The notes under the pieces are model-generated. The model did not search any database and had not been told where the DNA came from. It saw nothing but the letters and a program-made list of their open reading frames with translations. DNA of 48,448 bases from M3007 sp964539805 (GTDB lineage Bacteria; Bacteroidota; Bacteroidia; Chitinophagales; Saprospiraceae), in assembly GCA_964539805.1 (NCBI GenBank), contig CAZIKN010000031.1:1-48448 (forward strand). Direction: 5' to 3'. The position numbers and the translations under genes are program-made. Every line of letters starts with the position of its first letter. The stretch's first letter is position 1. Shown here one piece after another: positions 8,807 to 16,901 of this stretch.

Positions 8807-10066
8807 ATGCAAAAATTGCTTGGTTTTATCCTTCTATGGGCCAGTTGCTCATGGCTACCAGCCCAAAATCCGCCTACACAACGAGTTGTAGAATTTCGGG
8901 ATGGATTGTGGTATAATGGTACGGCCTTTATACCAGGTGATTGGTACAGTGTCAATGGAGTGCTGACCCAAAAAAGACCTGCTGTTATTGACACCACCAT
9001 TCAACTTGACAACCGATGGGTAGTACCTCCAATGGCAGATGCCGCTTGTACCAGTCTTGCAGCAGGCGGGTATCCACAAAATGTTATCAATATGTACCTT
9101 GAAGAAGGGGTTATGTATGTGCAAGTGGTTGATAATGTGCAAAGTGCGCGTGTTGATTCTGAGCCGCTATTGAACAAAAAAACTTCCTTGGATGCTACTT
9201 TTTCCAATGGCGCACTGACCTGTACCCTTGGATATCCATTTCTGAAGTACGAGGCTCCTGCAAATAACGTAAGAAAACCGGAAGAACTAGCCCGTATCTA
9301 TGATAAAATAAAAACACAGCCCAAAATGCTTGGTGATGGCTACTGGTTTATTGACCAAAAGAGCGATATTGTCAAATACTGGCCCGCAATAATGGCCCAA
9401 AAACCCGCTATTCTTAAAATTATGTTGCACAATACCGAATTTGAAGGGGGGAAAGAAGGCAAAGGGCTGAGTGCTGATATGGCCAAAGCCATTGTAAAGA
9501 AGGCCCATAAAAGCCAATTGCGCGTGTTCGCCTCGCTTGAAACCGCAGCAGACCTCAGATTGGCCCTAAAAATAGGTGTGGACGGCCTTCTAAATCTGCC
9601 TGGCAATGAATGGGATGGTATCGGTGATGCCCAAAAATTTGAACTTACAGATGATGACATCAAAAAATTGGCAAAAAAGAAAACCATCGTAATCCCGTCA
9701 TTCGCGCTTACCATGCCCTTTGGCCCCAAAGCATCCATTCAGGATTTCCACAGCAAAACCCTTAAGCGCTTGGCCGAGGCGGGTGCTATGATAACCATGG
9801 GGAGCAATGATGAACAGCGTACTGTTCGCGGGGAAATCAGTTATTGGTTCAATCTGGGGGTGTTCTCTCCTGAGCAAATGATACGTTATATGTGCGAGCA
9901 TGGTGCTCTTGCCATTTTTCCCAAAAGAAAATTGGGTAAAATTGCTGAAGGCTATGAGGCTAATTTTTTGGTGTTAAATGATAATCCCTTAAGCAATATC
10001 TTGAAAATCAGGCTAATATCTTTTGCGGTAAAATCAGGGGAAAAGATGAATTTGCGATACGATTAA
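8807..10066 (+). CDS. Exported amidohydrolase-fold protein lacking the metal-binding residues (probable pseudoenzyme)
   Basis: About 419 residues beginning with a signal peptide (MQKLLGFILLWASCSWLPAQ). The fold is recognisable as a metal-dependent amidohydrolase: an N-terminal beta-sandwich strand region, WVVPPMADA, SLETAADLRLALKIGVD, MITMGSNDE, and the C-terminal CEHGALAIFPKRKLGKIAEGYEANFLVLNDNPL. The HxH after VVPPM is replaced by residues ACTS, the later His of the usual HVETA is Ser (SLETA), and the His of the usual NHLPG is absent (NLPGN). Only four His remain in the chain and none sits in a metal site. The frame is intact and well conserved in other motifs, so this is not simple decay. 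The start at 8807 or 8795 is preferred because the TTG at 8783 lies in the promoter. It may bind rather than hydrolyse a ligand; that is inference. Confidence 0.78.
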   Translation: MQKLLGFILLWASCSWLPAQNPPTQRVVEFRDGLWYNGTAFIPGDWYSVNGVLTQKRPAVIDTTIQLDNRWVVPPMADAACTSLAAGGYPQNVINMYLEEGVMYVQVVDNVQSARVDSEPLLNKKTSLDATFSNGALTCTLGYPFLKYEAPANNVRKPEELARIYDKIKTQPKMLGDGYWFIDQKSDIVKYWPAIMAQKPAILKIMLHNTEFEGGKEGKGLSADMAKAIVKKAHKSQLRVFASLETAADLRLALKIGVDGLLNLPGNEWDGIGDAQKFELTDDDIKKLAKKKTIVIPSFALTMPFGPKASIQDFHSKTLKRLAEAGAMITMGSNDEQRTVRGEISYWFNLGVFSPEQMIRYMCEHGALAIFPKRKLGKIAEGYEANFLVLNDNPLSNILKIRLISFAVKSGEKMNLRYD

Positions 10067-10096
10067 TATTTGGAGATGATTTTGCTCAAAAATAAT

Positions 10097-10130
10097 ACGG
10101 GGCCTGCTCGAAACATCGAACAGGCCCCGT
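10097..10130. terminator. Bidirectional terminator between convergent genes
   Basis: A perfect 10-bp GC-rich stem (ACGGGGCCTG with CAGGCCCCGT) sits between the amidohydrolase-like gene and the minus-strand secreted protein, with A-rich and T-rich flanks on the two sides. Confidence 0.85.
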
Positions 10131-10157
10131 TCTTTATGGATCGAACAAAACTGTTTA

Positions 10158-10724
10158 TTATTCTGCGCTTACCACAATTTCATCAGGATTGCCGGGAACA
10201 AGAAGATTGAGGTTTACTTTACCATGGTTTTTCATTTCCTGAGTCTCTTGATCCAACATAAATTCCATCACTTCAGCTTCTAAACCGGCGTTGATATTTG
10301 CGGAAATAAGGCTGTTGGAATTCATACCCGCAACGTAATTAGTGGCTATGTGGTTACCGTTTTTATCAAAAACAGTGATATTCAAAGTCTTGCCATACTT
10401 GCCAATACCACGTACGACATTGTACAAAACTGCGAAATACTGATCTGTTTCAAATTTTACGATAGGTTGTGGATACACTGGAGTATTGCTGTAAGCGGCA
10501 CTGCGCTCCAATTCAGGAAGATACTGGTAAAAATCCCAGTCCAAAACATCTGCCTGGTTTTGCATGTCTTTCAGGCTTTCTGCATCAATGCAGTAGGGCA
10601 GCTTCGTTGAGGGAAACTGAGCCAAAAAAGACTGAAAGTTGCTGGCCTCTGTGCCTTGTGCGCAAAGAGCATTGCTGAAGGTCAGCGAAAAAAAAGCGGC
10701 TATGATGATGATTACGTTTTTCAT
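10158..10724 (-). CDS. Secreted protein of unknown function
   Basis: A 188-residue protein with a clear signal peptide (MKNVIIIIAAFFSLTFSNA, cut near LCAQ). I do not recognise a family. The mature part has a Cys at about residue 45 (LPYCIDAESL), mixed alpha/beta character, and a stretch FAVLYNVVRGIGKYGKTLNI that looks like a beta-hairpin. The C-terminal half contains EAEVMEFMLDQETQEMKNHG and ends with a predicted strand. A longer frame begins at 10769, but the ATG at 10724 begins directly at the signal peptide and is preferred. It is monocistronic and convergent with the amidohydrolase-like gene. Confidence 0.75.
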   Translation of the reverse strand: MKNVIIIIAAFFSLTFSNALCAQGTEASNFQSFLAQFPSTKLPYCIDAESLKDMQNQADVLDWDFYQYLPELERSAAYSNTPVYPQPIVKFETDQYFAVLYNVVRGIGKYGKTLNITVFDKNGNHIATNYVAGMNSNSLISANINAGLEAEVMEFMLDQETQEMKNHGKVNLNLLVPGNPDEIVVSAE

Positions 10725-10894
10725 AATTTGAGGATCGGTTTGTGGTTTGTTGAATTGCATTTGTGGCATTTATTTATGTCTATATAATAGCCAAATACTT
10801 TGCCAAAAATGCGTTAATGGGAAATTAAAAGTGAAAAAGCCAACAAATACATCGCAATGGGTAGTATTTGTGTCGGATAAGTGACGGTCTTTTT

Positions 10895-11059
10895 TAAGAG
10901 CATGTCTGGGATTTTCTGCTTGAGTCAAAAACGAGAGATTTTTTCAGCATTTTTATCGTTTTTGAAGGAGTGTAGCGGGCTACACGACTGAAAAAAGGGT
11001 GAAAATGCTGAAAAAAGAGCCGTTTTGGGCCAAGCGGGAAAATCCCAGACATGCTCTTA
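10895..11059. mobile_element. 165-bp palindromic repeat element (MITE- or REP-like), copy 1
   Basis: The element has perfect 22-bp terminal inverted repeats (10895-10916 and 11038-11059, starting TAAGAGCATGTCTGGG). Its inner arms also pair imperfectly. It is centred on GTGTAGC-gg-GCTACAC (10970-10985), whose midpoint coincides with the element's midpoint, so the whole unit is one long imperfect palindrome. Each end begins with TA, which would fit a TA target duplication (IS630/mariner-like MITE). It has no coding capacity. An identical left end is found at 48398-48448. Confidence 0.75.
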
Positions 11060-11203
11060 GGTAAAACAGTCGTGCCGGACTGATGGAGGAGGACGATTAT
11101 AATATTGGTTCATGGTGATTGTGGATGTTTGGTTACAAATTGCACCATTAACGCGCTGTTGTATTGGGATATTCTAATCTTAACAAAAAAACATCCTTCC
11201 AGC

Positions 11204-11230
11204 CCTTCCAAGTCTTCAAGACTTGGAAGG
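11204..11230. repeat. 27-bp perfect palindrome upstream of uvrB
   Basis: Two 13-bp arms (CCTTCCAAGTCTT and its complement) flank a single C. It lies about 20 bp before the uvrB -7 box, so it could be an operator-like site, a leftover terminator or a dispersed intergenic repeat. Nothing in the sequence decides between these. Confidence 0.7.
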
Positions 11231-11250
11231 CCTATGTCTTGAATTTCTTT

Positions 11251-11258
11251 TATCTTTG
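11251..11258 (+). promoter_or_regulatory. -7 element of uvrB
   Basis: TATCTTTG matches TAnnTTTG. The transcript would begin near 11262, leaving a leader of about 30 nt before the ATG at 11293. Confidence 0.5.
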
Positions 11259-11292
11259 CTGATTGATTCCAAAACCTATTCGCACAGTTATA

Positions 11293-13332
11293 ATGCCTTT
11301 TCAAATTAACTCCAAGTATCAGCCTACCGGCGATCAGCCAAACGCCATTCGTCAATTGGTCAATGGGATTGTTACCGGTGATCGTGCTCAAACCCTGTTG
11401 GGCGTCACCGGCTCTGGGAAAACCTTTACAATGGCCAATGTCATTGCGCAAGTAAATAGGCCTACCTTGGTGCTGACCCACAATAAGACGCTTACGGCCC
11501 AACTGTACTCGGAATTTCAAGCTTTTTTCCCGGATAATGCCGTTGAGTATTTCGTATCCTACTATGACTATTACCAACCGGAAGCCTATATTGCTGTCAC
11601 GGACACGTACATTGAAAAGGACTTGAATATCAATGAGTTGGTGGATAAATTGAGGCTTAGGGCCACCAGCACACTGCTCTCCGGAAGAAGGGATATCATC
11701 ATTGTAGCCTCCGTTTCCTGTATTTATGGCATGGGTAATCCTGATGATTACCAAAGCGGCATTATTCGACTGCAAAAAGGAATGAAATGGAGTAAAACCC
11801 AGTTCCTGTTTGCTTTGGTGGATAGTTTGTACGCAAGGACAGAAACGGATTTTGCCCGTGCTACATTTAGGGTCCGAGGTGACACAGTGGACATCAATTT
11901 ACCCTATGCCGATTATGGGCTTAGGGTGATTTTTTGGGGCGATGAGGTGGAAAGTATTGAAAGTATCGAATTGGCCAGTGGCAAGAGGACATCATCTATG
12001 GAGGAAGCCGCAATTTTTCCAGCCAACCTTTATATTGCACCTAAAGAAAGGTTAAATCAAATTCTGAACGAAATTCAGGACGAAATGAATAAGCAGGAGA
12101 AATTCTTTACAGCAGAAGGCAGGTTACAAGAGGCGCGTCGTATCAGAGAACGTACGGCATTTGACCTGGAAATGATCAAAGAATTGGGTTATTGCTCCGG
12201 TATTGAAAATTATTCCCGCTTTTTTGACCGTCGCGAGCCTGGTACCCGACCTTTCTGCCTCTTGGACTATTTCCCGGATGATTATTTACTGATTGTGGAT
12301 GAAAGCCACGTCACCATCCCTCAAATAAGGGGGATGTGGGGGGGCGACCGCGCAAGGAAACAAATGTTGGTCAATTATGGCTTCAGATTGCCGTCCGCTA
12401 TGGACAACAGGCCCCTGAACTTTGATGAATTTGAGGGCCTGATCAATCAGGTGGTCTTTGTCAGCGCAACACCCGCTGAGTATGAATTAGCCAAAACGGA
12501 AGGTGTGGTGGTGGAGCAATTGGTTCGTCCTACTGGACTGCTCGACCCTCCAATTGACGTTAGGCCATCACTGAACCAAATTGATGACCTGATGGAAGAA
12601 ATACAACGTCGTGTTGAAGCCAATGAACGCACTTTGGTCACTACCTTGACCAAGCGAATGGCAGAAGAATTAAGTCAGTATTTTGCCAAAACGGGCGTAA
12701 AGTGTCGTTACATTCACTCTGAAGTGGAAACTTTGGAAAGGGTGGAAATCTTGCGCGACCTGCGTTTGGGTGAATATGACGTACTTATTGGGGTCAATTT
12801 GCTTCGCGAGGGGCTTGATTTGCCTGAGGTATCACTTGTTGCAATATTGGATGCCGACAAAGAAGGCTTTTTGCGCAATGCCCGATCCTTGACCCAAACC
12901 GCCGGGCGGGCAGCGAGAAACGCCAATGGTATGGTCATTTTTTATGCTGATAAAATAACGGATGCCATGCGGAATACCATTGATGAAACCAATAGAAGAA
13001 GGAGTATTCAGATCGCGTACAACGAAGCCAACGGAATTACACCAACTACGGTAACCAAAACAAGGGAGCAAATATTGGCCCAAAAGAGTATTTTGGATAT
13101 TCGTGGAACAGAACCTATAAAGTATTATGTTGAAAATGAAGAACTTAATCTTGCTGCAGAACCAATTGTGGCTTTTGCTACAAGAGCGCAATTGGAGAAA
13201 ATGATTGAAACGACCGAAGATAGAATGAAAAAAGCCGCAAAAGAACTCGATTTTATCAGTGCTGCGCAACTTCGCGACGAAATGTTGGCCTTAAAAAAGC
13301 AAATGCGCGAGAAATACGGCTCAGATGCCTAG
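11293..13332 (+). CDS. uvrB: Excinuclease ABC subunit B
   Basis: UvrB is the damage-verifying helicase-like subunit of nucleotide excision repair. At 679 residues it has normal length. The Walker A motif GVTGSGKT is at residues 37-44, and the beta-hairpin region VEYFVSYYDYYQPEAY follows. Next come the DEAD-like LLIVDESHVTIPQ, helicase motifs V and VI (GVNLLREGLDLPEV and QTAGRAARN) and a C-terminal UVR domain for UvrC contact (TEDRMKKAAKELDFISAAQLRDE). A TTG at 11263 would extend the frame by ten residues, but ATG 11293 gives the usual N-terminus and sits after the promoter box. The enzyme should be fully functional. Confidence 0.97.
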   Translation: MPFQINSKYQPTGDQPNAIRQLVNGIVTGDRAQTLLGVTGSGKTFTMANVIAQVNRPTLVLTHNKTLTAQLYSEFQAFFPDNAVEYFVSYYDYYQPEAYIAVTDTYIEKDLNINELVDKLRLRATSTLLSGRRDIIIVASVSCIYGMGNPDDYQSGIIRLQKGMKWSKTQFLFALVDSLYARTETDFARATFRVRGDTVDINLPYADYGLRVIFWGDEVESIESIELASGKRTSSMEEAAIFPANLYIAPKERLNQILNEIQDEMNKQEKFFTAEGRLQEARRIRERTAFDLEMIKELGYCSGIENYSRFFDRREPGTRPFCLLDYFPDDYLLIVDESHVTIPQIRGMWGGDRARKQMLVNYGFRLPSAMDNRPLNFDEFEGLINQVVFVSATPAEYELAKTEGVVVEQLVRPTGLLDPPIDVRPSLNQIDDLMEEIQRRVEANERTLVTTLTKRMAEELSQYFAKTGVKCRYIHSEVETLERVEILRDLRLGEYDVLIGVNLLREGLDLPEVSLVAILDADKEGFLRNARSLTQTAGRAARNANGMVIFYADKITDAMRNTIDETNRRRSIQIAYNEANGITPTTVTKTREQILAQKSILDIRGTEPIKYYVENEELNLAAEPIVAFATRAQLEKMIETTEDRMKKAAKELDFISAAQLRDEMLALKKQMREKYGSDA

Positions 13333-13340
13333 TATTCCAT

Positions 13341-13348
13341 TATCTTTG
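13341..13348 (+). promoter_or_regulatory. -7 element of the SprB-repeat gene
   Basis: TATCTTTG, matching TAnnTTTG, lies 43 bp ahead of the ATG at 13392 and just after the uvrB stop. Confidence 0.45.
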
Positions 13349-13391
13349 TGATAAGTAATCTTCAAAATCACCTAAATTCTGATATAATCTC

Positions 13392-15605
13392 ATGCACCGC
13401 TATCCACTATTCCTCGTCGTTTTTTTGCTGTTGTCCAACAGTTTCTTGCCACAGCAGGTTTTTGCTTGTGGCTATAATTTTGTGAGTGATTGCTCCACCA
13501 ATACTCGCTTGTTTATTAACGGCACGCCCTTGGATTTACAAGTTGCGGGCAATTGTGGTTACGGTTATGAATTTAACGGCTGGCAAATAGGGGATATTCA
13601 GTCACTTTACCTGGGTGGTGCGTCTGCTTTTACTTGGGAGAGTTGCCAAAACAATGTCTCCAAAATGATTTTGCAGTATCGTATTTACCGTGAAGGAGAT
13701 ACTGGTGAGCTTTGGCAGGAAGCCCAACTTGAATTGGACTCCTTCTATGTCGGTAATCCCTATACGGCCCGTTACTTTGGCCTGCACAGTAATGTAAACC
13801 TTATGGAAGGCTTTTTGCCGGGCCTCAATTATGTTCTGGAACTGCGTTTTAAGGCGGAAGTAGATACCATTGGTGATGATATGATTGCCGAAACCTATAT
13901 GCTTCAGGAAAATAACGGTGAAAATTACAGGCTGAACTTCCGTTATGGGGGAGCTGCGGCCCCTTCTTTCTGGGCAACTCCTCTTCAGGTACAATCACCT
14001 ACCTGCCCGGGCAACAATAATGGTTTTATTTTGATAAAGGCTTTTGGCAATACAAATGGCATTAAGTACAGTTGGAGCAATACCCCACTAAATCAAGCAG
14101 AGATTTATAATTTAAGCGCTGGAAATTACTCCGTCACCATTTCAAACACAAATGGTACTGCTCAAGTGCTTAGTATTCCCGTAACTGATCCCTCTCCAAT
14201 GACGATTGTCCCCGAGTTGGTCAGACCCCTGACCTGTACTGACGGCGGCTGGGCTGCCATAAAAACAAAAGGGGGAAGACCACCATATAGTTATGAATGG
14301 TCAACGGGTAGTGTTGTTTCCTCTACCTTTGTTTCCTCTGCCGGCTTGCTTCAGGTTACGGTTACTGATGCAAATCAATGCAAAAAATCAGGTTTTGTCA
14401 GTGTGCCCGATGCTGGACCAATAACCCAATTAATAGAAAAGAGCATTTGCCCGGGAGAAATTTTTAAAAAAGGACTGTATACCTTTCTAGATCCGGGTAT
14501 TTTCAACTTCACCGTTGCGGGTGAAAACGGGGCATGTGACACTACTTTTTCACTCAACCTCAAACGCTTGCAACCCGATCTTTCCTTGCAGGGCATTCCC
14601 CTTAGTTATAACTTTAGTTCCTGTATAGAAATACAATCTGCCAAGTTGTGTGCTACTCCTTCTGTTTTCTCCACAAAATTTACCTGGAAGAAAGGCGACT
14701 TGATAGCTGGCATAAATCCTTGTTTTTCGGGTTTGAGCGGCAATCAATACGTTGTTTCGGCACAAATCACTAATGATGGCCGTAGTTGTTATGCTGAGAA
14801 AAATATTGCCTTTATCGCCAAACAAACTGAATTTGACGCGACCATCAATGGCATCATTGAACCTGAATACTGCAACCCTTTTGGGCCTGTTTCCGTGATT
14901 TTGACAGCCCAAACCGATGCCAAGAATCCAACTTTTGAATGGGTGTACAACGGTATAACTATCGCAAATACAGCATCTTGTACTTTCACCGTTACAGAAT
15001 GGCAACCCCCTTTCCCAATATTGCCCATATTGACCGTACACGACGAGAATGGCTGCCAAGCCGTGGCAAAAAGTGAAGTGATTGTATTTCAACCATCCCC
15101 TTACGCTGTAAACTTTGACCTGACCAATGCCAGTGCAAACAACTCCAATGATGGCCGAATCTTTGCAAAAATCACAGGTGGGATAGAACCTTATAAATTG
15201 AAATGGACAGATGGAACCACAAGCCCTGAACTGAACAATTTGAAACCGGGAGAGTACTGCCTTACCGTGACAGATGGAAATGACTGCACCCGGGTTAAGT
15301 GTGCAGAAATAAAAGCTGTCAGTAGTACAGATGGCCCAAATGAAACAGATTTATTCTTGCTACTACCCAACCCGGTGCGAGTTGGAGAGGTCTTTGTCAT
15401 CAGGCCATCAGCACAAAAAAATCTTAACGATTGGCAAATTGAAATACTGGATCAGACGGGAAAGACGTTAATGCGCAACTTTGAAAAAAGTACGCAAGAA
15501 GGCTGCTTTTTAACCATACCAACTGGTTTTTCAGAAGGATTGTACATGGTTAAATGGTCAAATGGCCTTCAAACGACAATAAAACGATTCATAGTAGTCC
15601 GCTAA
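13392..15605 (+). CDS. Secreted SprB-repeat protein with T9SS type A sorting domain
   Basis: This 737-residue protein has a signal peptide (MHRYPLFLVVFLLLSNSFLP, cut near VFA) and a Cys-containing N-terminal domain. Three SprB-like repeats follow, recognisable by the pattern of WS/WT-x-G-x-x-x-L-x-x-L-x-x-G-x-Y-x-V-x-V-x-D: YSWSNTPLNQAEIYNLSAGN, YEWSTGSVVSSTFVSSAG and LKWTDGTTSPELNNLKPGEY. The last 75 residues form a T9SS type A C-terminal domain (NPVRVGEVFVI, then ILDQTGKTL and GLYMVKWSNG), which directs secretion and surface attachment. It is the only clear T9SS cargo gene in the window. SprB repeats occur in adhesins, so a surface role is likely, but the ligand is unknown. Confidence 0.88.
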   Translation: MHRYPLFLVVFLLLSNSFLPQQVFACGYNFVSDCSTNTRLFINGTPLDLQVAGNCGYGYEFNGWQIGDIQSLYLGGASAFTWESCQNNVSKMILQYRIYREGDTGELWQEAQLELDSFYVGNPYTARYFGLHSNVNLMEGFLPGLNYVLELRFKAEVDTIGDDMIAETYMLQENNGENYRLNFRYGGAAAPSFWATPLQVQSPTCPGNNNGFILIKAFGNTNGIKYSWSNTPLNQAEIYNLSAGNYSVTISNTNGTAQVLSIPVTDPSPMTIVPELVRPLTCTDGGWAAIKTKGGRPPYSYEWSTGSVVSSTFVSSAGLLQVTVTDANQCKKSGFVSVPDAGPITQLIEKSICPGEIFKKGLYTFLDPGIFNFTVAGENGACDTTFSLNLKRLQPDLSLQGIPLSYNFSSCIEIQSAKLCATPSVFSTKFTWKKGDLIAGINPCFSGLSGNQYVVSAQITNDGRSCYAEKNIAFIAKQTEFDATINGIIEPEYCNPFGPVSVILTAQTDAKNPTFEWVYNGITIANTASCTFTVTEWQPPFPILPILTVHDENGCQAVAKSEVIVFQPSPYAVNFDLTNASANNSNDGRIFAKITGGIEPYKLKWTDGTTSPELNNLKPGEYCLTVTDGNDCTRVKCAEIKAVSSTDGPNETDLFLLLPNPVRVGEVFVIRPSAQKNLNDWQIEILDQTGKTLMRNFEKSTQEGCFLTIPTGFSEGLYMVKWSNGLQTTIKRFIVVR

Positions 15606-15663
15606 TTGTGGCCCAATGCAACGATAACCGATAAGTTGCAGCCACTTAAAACAATAAAAGTGC

Positions 15664-15671
15664 TAATTTTG
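15664..15671 (+). promoter_or_regulatory. -7 element of the EGF-like lipoprotein gene
   Basis: TAATTTTG matches TAnnTTTG and lies 62 bp before the start codon at 15734. Confidence 0.4.
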
Positions 15672-15733
15672 CGGCGAAATTTGAAGAAACAAAATATTCA
15701 CATTTTTTTCACCTTACACAAAACTGTTCAAAC

Positions 15734-16267
15734 ATGAGCAAAAAATTCTTTTTCCTCCCAGCGCTCCTCCTCGGTGCGTTTTTGATGTTCACGCCATCGT
15801 GCGGCGAAACCGACCCTTGTAAAGATGTAGAATGCGGCGCCAACGGCACTTGCTTTGAAGGCGAATGCGTATGCAATGAAGGCTTTGAGGGCACAGCCTG
15901 TGCCGATGAATGGGCAACTAAGTTCTTGGGTTCATACCTTGGTTTTGATAATGTAACGACAAGTACAGCAGTACCATCCAATGTCGGAAAATACAATCTA
16001 ACCAAACCTGCTGTGGTTACTAAAAAGTCAGGTACTGTAATTTCAATTGCTAACTTTGGTGGTTTCGATTCTTTTGTAGAGGCCACAATTAGCCGTGAAA
16101 ATGCCGCTGACTTGACGGCCAACAAACTCACCATCAGTTTTACTGATCCGGCTGGTCGTAAATTTGCAGGTACGGCTCTGATCAGTGGTACCAAGCTAAC
16201 CGGAACTTACCGTGTTACTTATACTGATAATACTTATGATGAAGGCAACTTTGAATATTCTAAATAA
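15734..16267 (+). CDS. EGF-like domain lipoprotein
   Basis: A 177-residue exported protein. The signal peptide ends in TPSC (Cys23), a plausible lipidation site. Directly after it come six cysteines (29, 34, 40, 45, 47, 56) with the EGF-like pattern GANGTCFEGECVCNEGFEG. The C-terminal 110 residues are a predicted beta-rich domain (NVGKYNLTKPAVVTKKSG, then KLTISFTDPAGRKFAGTA and GTKLTGTYRVTYTDN), lipocalin-like in look but not recognised. EGF-like modules on small lipoproteins are known in Bacteroidota, but this one has no assigned role. It has its own promoter box and a strong terminator. Confidence 0.78.
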   Translation: MSKKFFFLPALLLGAFLMFTPSCGETDPCKDVECGANGTCFEGECVCNEGFEGTACADEWATKFLGSYLGFDNVTTSTAVPSNVGKYNLTKPAVVTKKSGTVISIANFGGFDSFVEATISRENAADLTANKLTISFTDPAGRKFAGTALISGTKLTGTYRVTYTDNTYDEGNFEYSK

Positions 16268-16286
16268 TTCAAAGTTTACCCCTATG

Positions 16287-16330
16287 AAAAAAAATGGCCG
16301 ATGCAAAATCTTGCATCGGCCATTTTTTTT
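16287..16330. terminator. Strong bidirectional terminator
   Basis: A perfect 20-bp stem with a 4-base loop has an A-run at its left end and a T-run at its right end, centred on TGGCCGATGCAA. It separates the convergent EGF-lipoprotein gene and the minus-strand gene ending at 16347. Confidence 0.95.
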
Positions 16331-16346
16331 CATTCGGGGTGGTAAA

Positions 16347-16832
16347 TTACTTATTGCCACCACCTTCTTTGGCTGCACCTCCACGTTTCTTCTGCACTTC
16401 TGGCGCTACCTGACCAGATGGCGTTGCAGGTGCGGCACCAGAGCGTTCTTTTTGTTTCTCAACATTGCCTTCCTGTGATGCCCCGCCACGTGTTTTTTGT
16501 GGATCTGTTGTTTGTTTGTTTCCCTGTGGCAACGGATCCACCTTAGGTCCTTTGGCTACTGGTTTCTTTGCCATCGGCTTTTTGCCCGGCATTGGCTTGG
16601 CTGCTTCTTCTGCAGCTTTGTCTGCCATCATTTTGTCAAAGCGGGTTTGCGCCTCTGACGCAACGCGCTCGTCACAAGCGGCTTGGAGCTCTACTTTATA
16701 GGCATCCAATTTTTCTGTCACCATTTTGGTGATTTCGGCTTGTTGCTCAGCCAATGTTTTGCCCCCAAACGCAGTGAGGGTGATGAATCCGGCGACCGCT
16801 ACGGCACCGAAGAGGAGAAATTTCTTATTCAT
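16347..16832 (-). CDS. Small exported Lys/Ala/Gly-rich protein of unknown function
   Basis: A 161-residue protein with an N-terminal hydrophobic stretch (KKFLLFGAVAVAGFITLTAF) that acts as a signal peptide or anchor. Residues 28-75 form an amphipathic helical segment with one Cys (LQAACDERVASEAQ). The rest is low-complexity and basic (KKPMAKKPVAKG). It ends with three short related units: KTRGGASQEG, KERSGAAPAT and KKRGGAAKEG. The helical part resembles that of the small lipoprotein encoded just upstream (NTACDANFESAV), so the two look like diverged paralogues. I recognise no family. A cell-wall or polyanion-binding role could explain the basic tail, but this is a guess. Confidence 0.7.
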   Translation of the reverse strand: MNKKFLLFGAVAVAGFITLTAFGGKTLAEQQAEITKMVTEKLDAYKVELQAACDERVASEAQTRFDKMMADKAAEEAAKPMPGKKPMAKKPVAKGPKVDPLPQGNKQTTDPQKTRGGASQEGNVEKQKERSGAAPATPSGQVAPEVQKKRGGAAKEGGGNK

Positions 16833-16863
16833 GTGTGTGTTGTGTTAAATAATGAATGTTGTC

Positions 16864-16889
16864 GCTCACTTTGAGGCTACTCAAAGAGC
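16864..16889. terminator. Weak hairpin between the two small exported-protein genes
   Basis: CTTTGAG-GCTA-CTCAAAG (16869-16886), with further pairing on both sides, lies just downstream of the minus-strand lipoprotein gene. It lacks a T-run and may attenuate rather than end transcription. Confidence 0.4.
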
Positions 16890-16901
16890 ACATTGAAGGA
16901 A

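Larger units (their letters stand above)
10725..11292. other. Gene-poor interval between the unknown secreted gene and uvrB
   Basis: These 568 bp separate two divergent genes. I see no convincing coding frame. The stretch holds the 165-bp palindromic element (10895-11059), a 27-bp palindrome (11204-11230) and the uvrB -7 box (11251-11258). The segments 10725-10894 and 11060-11203 hold nothing that I can name. Confidence 0.8.

Noticed and set aside
11263..11292. TTG start extending uvrB by ten residues
   Set aside because: The ATG at 11293 gives the standard UvrB N-terminus and a sensible distance to the promoter box.
11110..11775. 221-residue minus-strand open frame over the uvrB promoter and 5' end
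   Set aside because: It is a shadow of uvrB and reads through the 27-bp palindrome; composition is not protein-like.
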